A stretch of 64,000 nt of DNA from an uncultured bacterium. Lineage in GTDB: Bacteria > Cyanobacteriota > Vampirovibrionia > Gastranaerophilales > Gastranaerophilaceae. Positions 50,745 through 59,644 of the stretch are shown here, one piece after another; positions within the stretch are counted from its first letter, which is position 1, and each line of letters begins with the position of its first letter. The stretch covers positions 1 through 64,000 of the forward strand of contig CAMOPX010000003.1 of the NCBI GenBank assembly GCA_946622415.1. The letters are read 5' to 3'. The translations under genes and the position numbers were made by a program. The notes beneath the pieces are model-generated. The model worked only from the letters and a program-made list of their open reading frames with translations, searched no databases and was not told where the DNA came from.

Positions 50745-52841
50745 ATGGAAATATTTGTAGTTCTTTTATTTATTTGGCTGATATTTATACAGGTAAAATT
50801 GAATGAATTAATTCAAAAAATAGAGGATAATAAAGAAAGTAAAATTTCAACTGCAGAAATTCCTGTTATTAAACCTGATTTGTCCGAAAATCAAATAAAT
50901 TCAAATGAAAACAATGAAGATTCTATTGAAGATTTAGTTTTAAAATTGGAAAACTTAGAATCACCAAAATCAAAAAAATCATTTGATTTTGAAACTGCGT
51001 TTTTAGGTAATATTTTCAATAAAATCGGTGCCATTGCGCTTATTGTGGGCGTGATTATTTTTATTAAGCTCGTAAGTCCTTATATTGTATTTACCCCTTT
51101 GATGAAGATTTTATCGGGATATATTCTTGGGGTTATTGTTTTTGCATTCGGATTAAGAATAAAAGAAGAAAAACTAAAAGCATATAAAGAAACGCTTCTT
51201 GGAACAGGGGTTTCTTTGTTGTTTATATCAACTTATTTTTCTTCTGCGTTTTTTAATATTTTTTCACCTGCATTAGCAACTGTGATTGCTACAATAATAT
51301 TGCTTTCCGTATTTTTTATTGCGGATAAGCAAAAAACCGTATCAATGATATCAATTGCTCTTATTGCAGGTTATTTAAACCCGATAATCGCAAATGCAAA
51401 CGCTTCAATTGAATTTTTGTTCGGATATTATATATTTTTAAATCTTCTTTCTATAATATATGTGTTTAAAAACACAAAACGCGATGTAATTAATTTTATT
51501 AATTTATGTTTAACATTTATAATCCTTATGGGAATATTCATTTATAGAAGTGCCACAATATCCATAGCTTATCCGCTTGTTTTGTGGGCAATATATCTCG
51601 CATACGATATATTAAGAAAAGAAAAAAGCAATTCCGAAAAAGATAAAAACAATATCTTAAATTGGCTTAATTTTGCCATATTAACATTATTTTCGCTTGC
51701 AATCTTTGGCGACAAAAAATCAGAAATCGGTTATCTTTTAACAAGCGTCAGTGTATTATATTTCGGACTTGTTTTCAAATTTGCAAAGAAGTCTTCTGAA
51801 AATTATAAACCTTATTTGTATTCGGCGCTTGTTACGGTTTTATTATCTGCATTATTTTTAACGGACGGCGTTTTAAGAGTGGTAATCTGGTCATTAGAGG
51901 GTTTGATACTTATAATTGTTGCGAATAAATATAAACTTGATTATCTTTTGAATTGGGCATTCGGGTTTTTATTTTCATCGGTTACATCAATGCTCCTTAT
52001 GGATAATATTGTATATTACAAAAATATAGATGATTATGAACCGATTCTGAATAACAGAACTTTATGCTTTATTTTTCCGACTTTTTTGTCCTTTGCTTCA
52101 TATTTCATATTTAATAAAAACAAAAGTGATAAAAACGAAAAATATGTCGAATTATTTAAGTTTTCATTTGTTTCTTTAATCTTTTTATATTTAATGCTTG
52201 AATTAAACAGTTTTATTTACAAAATTAATTTTGAAAATTTTGATAGTGCATTTATGTCTAAAATGCTTTTATGTATACTCGGTTTTAAATATGCTCTTCA
52301 AACGAAAAGAATGTATATTTCATCAAACTATTATTTATTTAATTATGCCTCATATTTTGTTGCAATAATTTCTTGTCTTGTACTTTTGTTTACGGATTAT
52401 AAATATATGCCGATAAATTATTTTCATCCCGTAATAAATGTGAGATTTTTAGCTTATTTTGTTGCGATTATTACTTCCGCGTTTTACGCAAAGTGGACAA
52501 AAAACGAAATATTTAAATACATTTGCGTAATTTTAGGATTTGTTTTAATAGATATAGAAGCAAGCGATTTTATTTCTTCATCTTCTCTTAGTAATATTAA
52601 TTGGCTTAATACTTTAATGTGGATATTGTATGCGGGAATTTTAACGCTTTTTGGAATATTTAAAAATTTAAAGTTCTTAAAATATACAGGTATCTGGATT
52701 AGCATAATGACAATTTTGAGAATATTTGTTTATGATTTAAAAGATACGGATATGCTCTGCAAGTTTGTTGCATTTTTGTCATTGGGGTCGATATTATTAA
52801 TTGTTTCATATTTTTATAATAAAAAAACAGATAAAAAGTAA
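50745..52841 (+). CDS. DUF2339 polytopic membrane protein
   Basis: A 698-aa protein. After a short N-terminal helix and an acidic linker (about 30-85), a long run of about 20 hydrophobic segments fills the rest. The block F-L-G-N-I-F-N-K-I-G-A-I-A-L-I-V-G-V and later L-G-T-G-V-S-L-L-F-I-S-T-Y-F, K-Q-K-T-V-S-M-I-S-I-A-L-I-A-G-Y, are typical of DUF2339 proteins. Its activity is not established; it is proposed to act at the cell envelope. GAGGAATAAC lies before ATG. It stands alone. Confidence 0.8.
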   Translation: MEIFVVLLFIWLIFIQVKLNELIQKIEDNKESKISTAEIPVIKPDLSENQINSNENNEDSIEDLVLKLENLESPKSKKSFDFETAFLGNIFNKIGAIALIVGVIIFIKLVSPYIVFTPLMKILSGYILGVIVFAFGLRIKEEKLKAYKETLLGTGVSLLFISTYFSSAFFNIFSPALATVIATIILLSVFFIADKQKTVSMISIALIAGYLNPIIANANASIEFLFGYYIFLNLLSIIYVFKNTKRDVINFINLCLTFIILMGIFIYRSATISIAYPLVLWAIYLAYDILRKEKSNSEKDKNNILNWLNFAILTLFSLAIFGDKKSEIGYLLTSVSVLYFGLVFKFAKKSSENYKPYLYSALVTVLLSALFLTDGVLRVVIWSLEGLILIIVANKYKLDYLLNWAFGFLFSSVTSMLLMDNIVYYKNIDDYEPILNNRTLCFIFPTFLSFASYFIFNKNKSDKNEKYVELFKFSFVSLIFLYLMLELNSFIYKINFENFDSAFMSKMLLCILGFKYALQTKRMYISSNYYLFNYASYFVAIISCLVLLFTDYKYMPINYFHPVINVRFLAYFVAIITSAFYAKWTKNEIFKYICVILGFVLIDIEASDFISSSSLSNINWLNTLMWILYAGILTLFGIFKNLKFLKYTGIWISIMTILRIFVYDLKDTDMLCKFVAFLSLGSILLIVSYFYNKKTDKK

Positions 52842-52936
52842 TCTATATCTAAGACTATGCAACGTACTTATTTTGTGCTATAAAGACCTTGTGTCGTAAA
52901 GTTGTTAGGTTAGACGTATGAAAATAAATTTGAATA

Positions 52937-52959
52937 CTTTTGGAACAAGCTTCCAAAAG
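52937..52959. terminator. Hairpin between the DUF2339 gene and the tRNA-Leu repeats
   Basis: Perfect 9-bp arms CTTTTGGAA / TTCCAAAAG surround CAAGC. It may end the leftward tRNA-Leu repeat transcript or the rightward DUF2339 transcript, but neither side has a good U-run. Confidence 0.4.
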
Positions 52960-52966
52960 GCGCTTT

Positions 52967-53216
52967 CGACTCCTTTAATTAAAACAAAAACATAAAAAAT
53001 ATGCCGATGGCCACTCTGCCGAACAAAATGATTGAGTATCATTTTGTGAGAGGTAAGAACCGGAGGTTCGACTCCTTTAATTAAAACAAAAACATAAAAA
53101 ATATGCCGATGGCCACTCTGCCGAACAAAATGATTGAGTATCATTTTGTGAGAGGTAAGAACTGGAGGTTCGACTCCTTTAATTAAAACAAAAACATAAA
53201 AAATATGCCGATGGCC
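52967..53216 (-). repeat. Tandem 102-bp repeats carrying the 3' end of tRNA-Leu
   Basis: Two full units (52967-53068, 53069-53170) differ at one base. A third partial unit (53171-53216, 46 bases identical) runs straight into the tRNA-Leu gene. Each unit contains the tRNA 3' terminus GGCCATCGGCA (minus strand) plus the same downstream ATATTTTTTATG, and a perfect hairpin ACAAAATGAT / ATCATTTTGT. The reading frame across 52905-53285 is a by-product of the repeats and not a gene. The layout resembles the tRNA-end repeats of the E. coli tyrT (rtT) locus. Confidence 0.9.
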
Positions 53217-53291
53217 GGAGTCGAACCGGCACGTGGGGTGAGCCACGCCAGATTTTGAGTCTGGTGCGTCTACCAATTTCGCCACATCGGC
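53206..53291 (-). tRNA. tRNA-Leu (anticodon CAA)
   Basis: On the minus strand the gene begins GCCGATG and ends CATCGGC-A, with no encoded CCA. The anticodon loop CTCAAAA gives CAA. A leucine-type long variable arm (GCGTGGCTCACCCCACG region) and T-loop GTTCGACTC are present. Its 3' end and downstream flank are repeated twice in tandem to the left. Confidence 0.93.
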
Positions 53292-53326
53292 ATATTGGAA
53301 TTAATTATATTTTATTTTAAAAATAA

Positions 53327-54772
53327 TTATTTGTCCAATTCTTGTTTTAATAATTTATTCAACAATTGCGGATTAGCTCTGCCTTTTGTTTCTTTCATCG
53401 CTTGTCCTACAAAGAAACCGAATAATTTATCTTTTCCGCCTTTATATGCTGCTACTTGTTCAGGGTTTGATTGAACAATTTTTTGTACAATCGGAAGAAT
53501 TGAACTTTCATCGGAAATAACGGAAAGTCCTTTTTCTTCAACAAGTGCCTGTGCATCTTTTCCTGTATTCAAAATATCAATAACAAGACCTTTCGCAATA
53601 TTATTTGAAATTGTACCTTTTTTTAATAAATCCAGTAACTTAACGAAATTATCGACCGTAAGTTTTGATTCATTGATTGTAATTTTTTCTTCTTTTAAAA
53701 ATGCTGCAACTTCTCCCATTAAGAAATTAGAAGCCGTTTTTGCGTCAGCACCTTTTTTCAAAAGTTCATCAAAATACATTGCCATGTCTATTTGATTAAC
53801 AAGAACGTTTGCATCATATTCGGATAAACCTGATTTTATGTATCTTTCAACTTTTTCATCAGGCAATTCAGGCATTTTAGCCTTAACGGAATCAATCCAT
53901 TCTTGTGAAATTTCAACAGGCATTAAATCAGGTTCAGGGAAATAACGATAGTCATGGGCATCTTCTTTTCCTCTCATGGAAGATGTTGTGCCGGAATTAT
54001 CGTCCCAGAGTCTTGTTTCTTGAATAACTTTTCCGCCTTCTTCTATAATTTCGGCTTGGCGAATAAATTCGTATTCTATTGCACGAACGAGTGAACGGAA
54101 GCTGTTTACGTTTTTAATTTCCGCACGGGTGCCGAATTCTTTTTGTCCTATCGGGCGAATGGAAATGTTACAATCTGCTCTCATAGAGCCTTCTTCAAGG
54201 TTTCCGTCGCAAACGCCGATGTATTTTAATATGTTTCTTAATTTTTCTACATATTCACGAGCTTCTTCAGAACTTCTCATATCGGGTTCGGATACAATTT
54301 CTAATAATGGAGTTCCCGCTCTGTTTAAATCAACAAGTGAATAAGCTGAGCCATATAAACCTGAAGCGCCTGCGTGAACGAGCTTTCCTGCGTCTTCTTC
54401 AAGGTGCGCTCTCGTTATTCCGATTTTTTTATTTGAAATTTGCACCCAACCGCCTTGGCATATAGGTTCATCATATTGTGAAATTTGATATCCTTTCGGT
54501 AGGTCGGGGTAAAAATATTGTTTTCTGTCGAATTTGCAACGTGAAGGAATTTTTGAATTAAGGGCTAACCCTGCAAGAATTCCCATATTAATACATTCTT
54601 TATTCAAAACAGGTAACGCTCCGGGGAGAGCCATTGTAACGGTGCCTGTTTCTGTATTTGGTTCACGACCGAATTCACATCCTTCTCTGCCAAAGATTTT
54701 TGTTTGTGTCTTTAGCTGAGCATGAACTTCAAGTCCGATAACCATCTCGTATTTATCTTTGTAATCCGACAT
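53327..54772 (-). CDS. gatB: Aspartyl/glutamyl-tRNA amidotransferase subunit B
   Basis: A 481-aa protein from ATG 54772 (AAAGGAGAGAAA upstream; a longer frame reaches 54802). V-I-G-L-E-V-H-A-Q-L-K-T (residues 9-20) starts the cradle domain; R-K-Q-Y-F-Y-P-D-L-P-K-G-Y-Q-I-S-Q-Y, H-L-E-E-D-A-G-K and D-Y-R-Y-F-P-E-P-D-L follow. The C-terminal YqeY-like tail begins near 330. With GatA and GatC (not in the window) it amidates Glu-tRNA(Gln) or Asp-tRNA(Asn). Confidence 0.95.
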   Translation of the reverse strand: MSDYKDKYEMVIGLEVHAQLKTQTKIFGREGCEFGREPNTETGTVTMALPGALPVLNKECINMGILAGLALNSKIPSRCKFDRKQYFYPDLPKGYQISQYDEPICQGGWVQISNKKIGITRAHLEEDAGKLVHAGASGLYGSAYSLVDLNRAGTPLLEIVSEPDMRSSEEAREYVEKLRNILKYIGVCDGNLEEGSMRADCNISIRPIGQKEFGTRAEIKNVNSFRSLVRAIEYEFIRQAEIIEEGGKVIQETRLWDDNSGTTSSMRGKEDAHDYRYFPEPDLMPVEISQEWIDSVKAKMPELPDEKVERYIKSGLSEYDANVLVNQIDMAMYFDELLKKGADAKTASNFLMGEVAAFLKEEKITINESKLTVDNFVKLLDLLKKGTISNNIAKGLVIDILNTGKDAQALVEEKGLSVISDESSILPIVQKIVQSNPEQVAAYKGGKDKLFGFFVGQAMKETKGRANPQLLNKLLKQELDK

Positions 54773-54893
54773 TTTCTCTCCTTTAAATACTTTTGATTTC
54801 ATATTATCACAAAAAAATTTTTATTAATATTTTTTAATGTATTTGGCAATTTTTTTTATGGTTTGTTTTTTATTTAATTATGTAGGGGGGACT

Positions 54894-55706
54894 ATGCAAA
54901 ATAATCCTATAAATTCTTACTCGTGTTATCCGCAGCAAAATCCTAATGCTGTGAGCATTAACATATATTCGCCTCAAGCATACGGAAATGGTTGTGCAAC
55001 TAATCCTGTTTGTTCTCATCCCATGCCGATGAATAATTATTATCCTGTTTACGGTCCGAATGCTCAACCGAATTTGCCGCTTTATCCTGCAAATTATAAC
55101 AACATGATAAACAGACCGAATGAAAATCCTGAATATGCTGCGCAAAACGGATATCCTGAATATCCGAACAATACACAAGATGCAGCCGCTATGCCAAATA
55201 ACCAAGCAAACAAGGCAAACACCGACACAACAGCAAAACCTTCGGTAGTTGAAAATTATTCAAACAATACAAATTCAAACAGTACAAACAGTACCAAAGA
55301 ATCAGAAGATAATAAAAAGAAAAAAGATAAAAAAATTACGCCTTTAAACGACCAATACATTCAAACATTGGAAAATTATTTGAATGATGCAAACCCAAAG
55401 ATTCGTCTATTGGCAGCAAAAGAGCTTCTTGAAAGATTAAAAGAAGATGAAAACAGAAAGGATAACCCGAGTTTGATTCCTCTTATTAATAAAATTCTCC
55501 AAGATACATCTCCAACGGTCAGATTTTTGGGCCTAACTTCACTTCAACTCGGCTATTGTACGGGTGATGATAAAACAGTTTCATTGTTAAAACAAATCCA
55601 AGCGGAAAATAAAGATAAAATCGGACAAGAACAATTGCTTGCGTCAGAAATTCTTCTGAAAATGACAGCTCCCGATGCAATCAAGATAAAGGAGGACAAT
55701 AAATGA
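54894..55706 (+). CDS. Protein with N-A-V-S-I-N-I-Y head and helical-repeat tail (copy 1)
   Basis: A 270-aa protein from ATG 54894 (AGGGGGG upstream). Residues 1-30 contain N-A-V-S-I-N-I-Y-S-P-Q-A-Y-G, shared with 56288-57379. A Pro/Asn/Tyr-rich disordered linker (about 30-130) with a Ser/Asn/Lys run follows. The last 130 residues are HEAT/ARM-like helical repeats (N-P-K-I-R-L-L-A-A-K-E-L-L-E-R-L; T-S-P-T-V-R-F-L-G-L-T-S-L). It overlaps the next gene by four bases. Partner and role are unknown. Confidence 0.6.
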   Translation: MQNNPINSYSCYPQQNPNAVSINIYSPQAYGNGCATNPVCSHPMPMNNYYPVYGPNAQPNLPLYPANYNNMINRPNENPEYAAQNGYPEYPNNTQDAAAMPNNQANKANTDTTAKPSVVENYSNNTNSNSTNSTKESEDNKKKKDKKITPLNDQYIQTLENYLNDANPKIRLLAAKELLERLKEDENRKDNPSLIPLINKILQDTSPTVRFLGLTSLQLGYCTGDDKTVSLLKQIQAENKDKIGQEQLLASEILLKMTAPDAIKIKEDNK

Positions 55707-56140
55707 CTCTGATATCAAAAGCAACAGGTGCATTAGGACTTTCAAGCTGCATATACGACATGCATAAATCCGGAGTAATTGCTTCAAACAGAAATTATGC
55801 AAAAGTAAGTGCAAATTCATATTTATCTAACGAAATAAAATCCATGAAAATGGATTATTGTTCTTTTAAAGATGCTCAAATAAAAAATTGGTCCGCAAGA
55901 AACAATATATTCCAACCCGTAAAAGAATTTACAGCGAGAGTAACAGGCTATATCGGCGGATTCTTTACGGCAGGAATCAGATATATTCCAAATATAGCTC
56001 TTGCTGCAATAGCATTATGCTGTAACAAGAGTAAAGGAATCGCTAATACTGCAGCGGGTGCATTGGCGGTATTAGAAGGCTGGAACTTTATAAAAAATAC
56101 ATCAGGTATAAATAAAAGAAGTGATTACCTGAATATGTAA
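55703..56140 (+). CDS. Unknown protein with hydrophobic C-terminal region
   Basis: A 145-aa protein whose ATG overlaps the TGA of the previous gene (AAAGGAGGACAATAA upstream), so it is coupled. It has an Ala/Gly/Ile-rich hydrophobic part (about 85-125: G-Y-I-G-G-F-F-T-A-G-I-R-Y-I-P-N-I-A-L-A) and Cys pairs (C-I-Y-D, L-C-C-N). It may place the upstream helical-repeat protein at the membrane. Not recognised. Confidence 0.5.
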   Translation: MTLISKATGALGLSSCIYDMHKSGVIASNRNYAKVSANSYLSNEIKSMKMDYCSFKDAQIKNWSARNNIFQPVKEFTARVTGYIGGFFTAGIRYIPNIALAAIALCCNKSKGIANTAAGALAVLEGWNFIKNTSGINKRSDYLNM

Positions 56141-56287
56141 AGAAATATAAAGTCCAAAAACCCGCAGTACAAAACAACTTTGACAATTTTATTTTAAAAA
56201 TAAATAAAAATGTAAAAAAACAAGGCAATATTTTTCATTTACATGCGTTATAGCATTGTGTGGAGAAAACTCAAAAAAGGAGAAGAA

Positions 56288-57379
56288 ATGACTCAACCAT
56301 TAACAAACGCTCAGCAAATGTATCCGCAACAAGGAGGAGCAAACGCTGTTAGTATTAATATCTACAATCCGCAAGCTTATGGAGGTGCAACACCTGCTCC
56401 GGCATGTGTACCGCAACAAGTTCCATATAATTATACAAATTCTTTATATCAAATGCCGCAGGCAAATACATACCAACAACCGATGCAAGTGCCGAATGTT
56501 TATCAACAATACATGCCGATGCAAACCCCAATTGCACCGCCGCCACAAATTATGCCTGAAAGCGTTATGAGTCAACCGCAAGAAGCGCAAGCACAAGAAA
56601 CTCCTGCTCCGACAGCTGAAGTTCAACCCCAACAACCGGAACAAACTCAACAAACTCAAACTCCGGAAGTAGTTAATGAACCGACAAATAAATCTACAGT
56701 GGATATAGATGCTTTGGTTAGTGGTCTTGCAGATGCTGATGCAGATAAAAAAGCTCAAACAATAAACCAAATTGCAGAATATGCACAAGGTGAACCTTCG
56801 GTTGCTTTACAAGTTGTATCGGAACCCATAATGAACGGTTTAATCAATATCATTAATGAAGATACAACAGGTCTCGAAGGTCCTACGGATAAACAAATTG
56901 AAATCGCAGAAAAAATTACAAAAGGCGAAAAATTAACACCTGAAGAAGATGCTTTATCAGAACAATTATCTCCGCGTGACAAAGCAAATAAAAACAGAAT
57001 CTTCGCTTTGTACACTCTTGCAATGATTCAAAAATTACAAAGAGAAGAATTGAATCAATACATTGAAAATCAAAAAGCAAATGGAGAACAACCTATTGAG
57101 CCGTTAAAAATTGAAGAACTTCCCGGATACAACGATATAGTAAACATAATTAAAAATGACCCGAGACCGGAAGTAAAAGTTGCAGCTATGCAAGCACTTC
57201 AATATATAGCTGAACCTAATGATAAAGCTGTAGTTGAAGGAGTGTTAGCAGACTCTTTGAATTCTCAAGATGAAGTTATTAAAACAGCTGCGCAAGAAGT
57301 AATGGACAGATTTGGTACGGAAGCTCCCGCTGAAGAACCAAAAGCAGAAGAAAAACAAGAAGAAAAAAAAGCAGCATAA
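56288..57379 (+). CDS. Protein with N-A-V-S-I-N-I-Y head and helical-repeat tail (copy 2)
   Basis: A 363-aa protein from ATG 56288 (AAAAAAGGAGAAGAA upstream; a frame to 56243 lacks a site). It begins with a Q-M-Y-P-Q-Q-G-G and N-A-V-S-I-N-I-Y-N-P-Q-A-Y-G head like copy 1. A Pro/Gln-rich linker to about residue 140 is followed by helical repeats (V-D-I-D-A-L-V-S-G-L-A-D-A; P-R-P-E-V-K-V-A-A-M-Q-A-L-Q-Y-I-A) and a Glu/Lys/Ala tail. The head motif is the best-conserved part between the two copies. A terminator follows. Function unknown. Confidence 0.6.
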   Translation: MTQPLTNAQQMYPQQGGANAVSINIYNPQAYGGATPAPACVPQQVPYNYTNSLYQMPQANTYQQPMQVPNVYQQYMPMQTPIAPPPQIMPESVMSQPQEAQAQETPAPTAEVQPQQPEQTQQTQTPEVVNEPTNKSTVDIDALVSGLADADADKKAQTINQIAEYAQGEPSVALQVVSEPIMNGLINIINEDTTGLEGPTDKQIEIAEKITKGEKLTPEEDALSEQLSPRDKANKNRIFALYTLAMIQKLQREELNQYIENQKANGEQPIEPLKIEELPGYNDIVNIIKNDPRPEVKVAAMQALQYIAEPNDKAVVEGVLADSLNSQDEVIKTAAQEVMDRFGTEAPAEEPKAEEKQEEKKAA

Positions 57380-57404
57380 TATAAATAAATAAACAATAAA
57401 TTTA

Positions 57405-57440
57405 AAACAAGCAGTAAATACAAGTTTACTGCTTGTTTTT
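57405..57440. terminator. Shared bidirectional terminator
   Basis: Perfect 14-base arms AAACAAGCAGTAAA / TTTACTGCTTGTTT surround a 6-base loop with T-runs on both sides; it lies between convergent genes 56288-57379 and 57445-58329. Confidence 0.9.
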
Positions 57441-57444
57441 TAAA

Positions 57445-58329
57445 TTATAATTTGAGCGCAAGTTTTATAGCTTCAATCATACTGTCTGCTCTTGCAATTC
57501 CTTTTCCTGCTATATCGTATGCGGTGCCCGATGAGGGCGAAGTTCTTATTATATCAAGTCCTATTGTTGTATTTATAGCCTTATCAAAAGCAAGAGCCTT
57601 AACGGGACATAAACCCTGATCATGATAGCAGGCTAAAATAGCGTCATAAGTTGGTTTTTTATTATTTAAATATTCAAAACCCGCTTTTGCAAATAAACTG
57701 TCGGCGCTAATCGGTAATGTTATATCAATGTTTTGTTCTTTTAAAATTTTTACTGCAGGATTCAATATTTTTATTTCTTCATCACCCAAAATCCCGTTTT
57801 CTCCGCAATGCGGATTAAATGCGCAGAGCGCTATTTTTGGTGATTTGATTTTGCATCTTTTTATTAAAAAATCATTCAAAATTTTTGTTTTATAAATTAC
57901 TTCATCAACCGTTAATTTGACATCTTTTAGAGCAACGTGTCTTGTTAAAAGCATCACTCTTAAATTATCCGCAATAAATAACATTTCTGCTTTTTGGTTA
58001 TCGTGTTGAAGCAGATTTTCAAGAACTTCTGTTTGTCCGTTAAAAATGTGCCCTGCTTTATGTAGTTCATTTTTTGATACAGGTGCCGTTACAATTGCAT
58101 TGATTATTCCTTGTTTTGCAAATTTAGCAGCATAAAGAAGTGTTTGATAACAAAATTCTCCGTTGTTTTCGATATTAATTTCACAGGTATCATAAAAATC
58201 ACTTACCTTTTCTCCGATTATCAAAACATCATCTTTTGGAAGTTTTAAATAATCGAGAGCTTTTTTTGTAATCTCTTTTCCGATACCGAGTTTATCGCCT
58301 GTGGTTATTGCTATTTTATATTTTTTCAT
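57445..58329 (-). CDS. pdxA2: PdxA-family dehydrogenase, PdxA2-like
   Basis: A 294-aa protein. T-T-G-D-K-L-G-I-G-K-E-I is the family start. Metal-binding and catalytic motifs are F-N-P-H-C-G-E-N-G (about 168-176) and C-Y-H-D-Q-G-L-C-P-V-K (about 226-236). PdxA proper oxidises 4-phosphohydroxythreonine for vitamin B6. PdxA2 proteins next to a DUF1537 kinase act on D-threonate-4-phosphate, giving dihydroxyacetone phosphate. Its ATG overlaps the kinase stop by four bases, which favours PdxA2, though a B6 role is not excluded. Confidence 0.8.
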   Translation of the reverse strand: MKKYKIAITTGDKLGIGKEITKKALDYLKLPKDDVLIIGEKVSDFYDTCEINIENNGEFCYQTLLYAAKFAKQGIINAIVTAPVSKNELHKAGHIFNGQTEVLENLLQHDNQKAEMLFIADNLRVMLLTRHVALKDVKLTVDEVIYKTKILNDFLIKRCKIKSPKIALCAFNPHCGENGILGDEEIKILNPAVKILKEQNIDITLPISADSLFAKAGFEYLNNKKPTYDAILACYHDQGLCPVKALAFDKAINTTIGLDIIRTSPSSGTAYDIAGKGIARADSMIEAIKLALKL

Positions 58330-59642
58330 TTTTTTAATTTATCAAAATAGTTTATAATTTCAGTTAATGTATTCAAAGTTCCGAAATTACCCGATTTTGT
58401 GACTATTATTTTTCCGTTTGAATCTACACACAATGGAATTGCCGGTAAAATCGCATCAATAATTTGAAGATATTTTGAATCAATCTTTTTTAGGGCTTTA
58501 TGAGATGTTTCTCCGCCTATCATAACTAAAATAGAATTTTGTTTTTGATTTATTTCCTGAATTAAATCGGAAAGATAATTTGTAATTAATCCTGCAAATT
58601 CATTCTTTGGAATTCCGGCATCAATTAAGTTATCCTGAAGATTCTGATTTGTGTTGATTTCTTCGTTTGTTATACAGGAAGAATGCACCACGACATCTAT
58701 ATTTTGCTTGAGTTTTTCACAAATTATATCGACATATTCTTTGTTGTTTTCTATTATGTCTTTTGTTTTTAAATCAATACAGTATATATCTTTTTCTTGA
58801 GTTAATTTTTGAATTTGATTTTTTGTTAATTGAGTTGCGGAGCCTGACACAATGAGTCTTGCAATGGATGGAAAATGTTCAATGTTGTAGGTTTGTTTGG
58901 TTCTATCGTTGTTAATTTTATTTATTGCATTAGCAAGTCCCGCACTTCCGACAGGTAAAACATTATAACCCGATTTATTTATTGCAAGAGCCGTCTGCTC
59001 TAAATCAACAACTGAAACCGCATCTGTTACGATTATTTTTTTGCCTTTTTGAACTAATTCTTTTATTTTTAAAGTTATGGGCCCCGCCCCTTTTGTTATT
59101 GTTTCAAAATTTATTGTACCTATAAGTTCATAAAGCTGGCTGTTTAAATCTTTTTTTAAAATATTCGGTATATATGATTCTGTTATGGGAGATTTGGGGT
59201 CTAGTGCAACTTGGGTTCTTTCTATCGGCATCCCGTTTAACAGTTGGTATGCACCGATTGTGGTTCTGTTTTCTTCAATGTATGCAGGCGCAACAACCGC
59301 TACATCTTTTTTTAATATTTCCAATAGTGCAATAATCTCGATTCCTGCATTACCTCTCAGGGTTGAATCGATTTTTTTGTAGAAATTTTTTGTATTAAGA
59401 TTATCCTGTAATTTTTTGGTTGTTTCAACAATAGTAACAAGGGCTTCTTCTTTGGATAAATTTCTGCTTTCGGTTGAAAATGCCCAAACACCGATATTAT
59501 CCGTTTCGTTTAAATTAAAATCATACTCGGAATCAATGATTACCTTAGCGGAAACACCGGTGTTAAAATATTGTAATGCTGTGTCGTTTGCACCTGTGAG
59601 GTCATCTGCAATTATTATTGTTGAATCTTCTTGTATTGTCAT
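58326..59642 (-). CDS. dtnK: Four-carbon acid sugar kinase (DUF1537), DtnK-like
   Basis: A 438-aa protein. I-I-I-A-D-D-L-T-G-A-N-D-T-A-L (residues 9-23) and F-Y-K-K-I-D-S-T-L-R-G-N (about 86-97) form the substrate-binding N-domain. G-S-A-G-L-A-N-A-I and S-G-S-A-T-Q-L-T belong to the nucleotide-binding C-domain with a later G-G-E-T-S motif. The family phosphorylates D-threonate, D-erythronate or related acids. Position before pdxA2 supports D-threonate. Its ATG lies two bases after the ssb stop. Confidence 0.85.
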   Translation of the reverse strand: MTIQEDSTIIIADDLTGANDTALQYFNTGVSAKVIIDSEYDFNLNETDNIGVWAFSTESRNLSKEEALVTIVETTKKLQDNLNTKNFYKKIDSTLRGNAGIEIIALLEILKKDVAVVAPAYIEENRTTIGAYQLLNGMPIERTQVALDPKSPITESYIPNILKKDLNSQLYELIGTINFETITKGAGPITLKIKELVQKGKKIIVTDAVSVVDLEQTALAINKSGYNVLPVGSAGLANAINKINNDRTKQTYNIEHFPSIARLIVSGSATQLTKNQIQKLTQEKDIYCIDLKTKDIIENNKEYVDIICEKLKQNIDVVVHSSCITNEEINTNQNLQDNLIDAGIPKNEFAGLITNYLSDLIQEINQKQNSILVMIGGETSHKALKKIDSKYLQIIDAILPAIPLCVDSNGKIIVTKSGNFGTLNTLTEIINYFDKLKK

Positions 59643-59644
59643 AA

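Noticed and set aside
52905-53285. 126-codon frame with three-fold protein repeat
   Set aside because: It runs through the tandem DNA repeats and across tRNA-Leu; it has no ribosome site and arises from the 102-bp period being a multiple of three.
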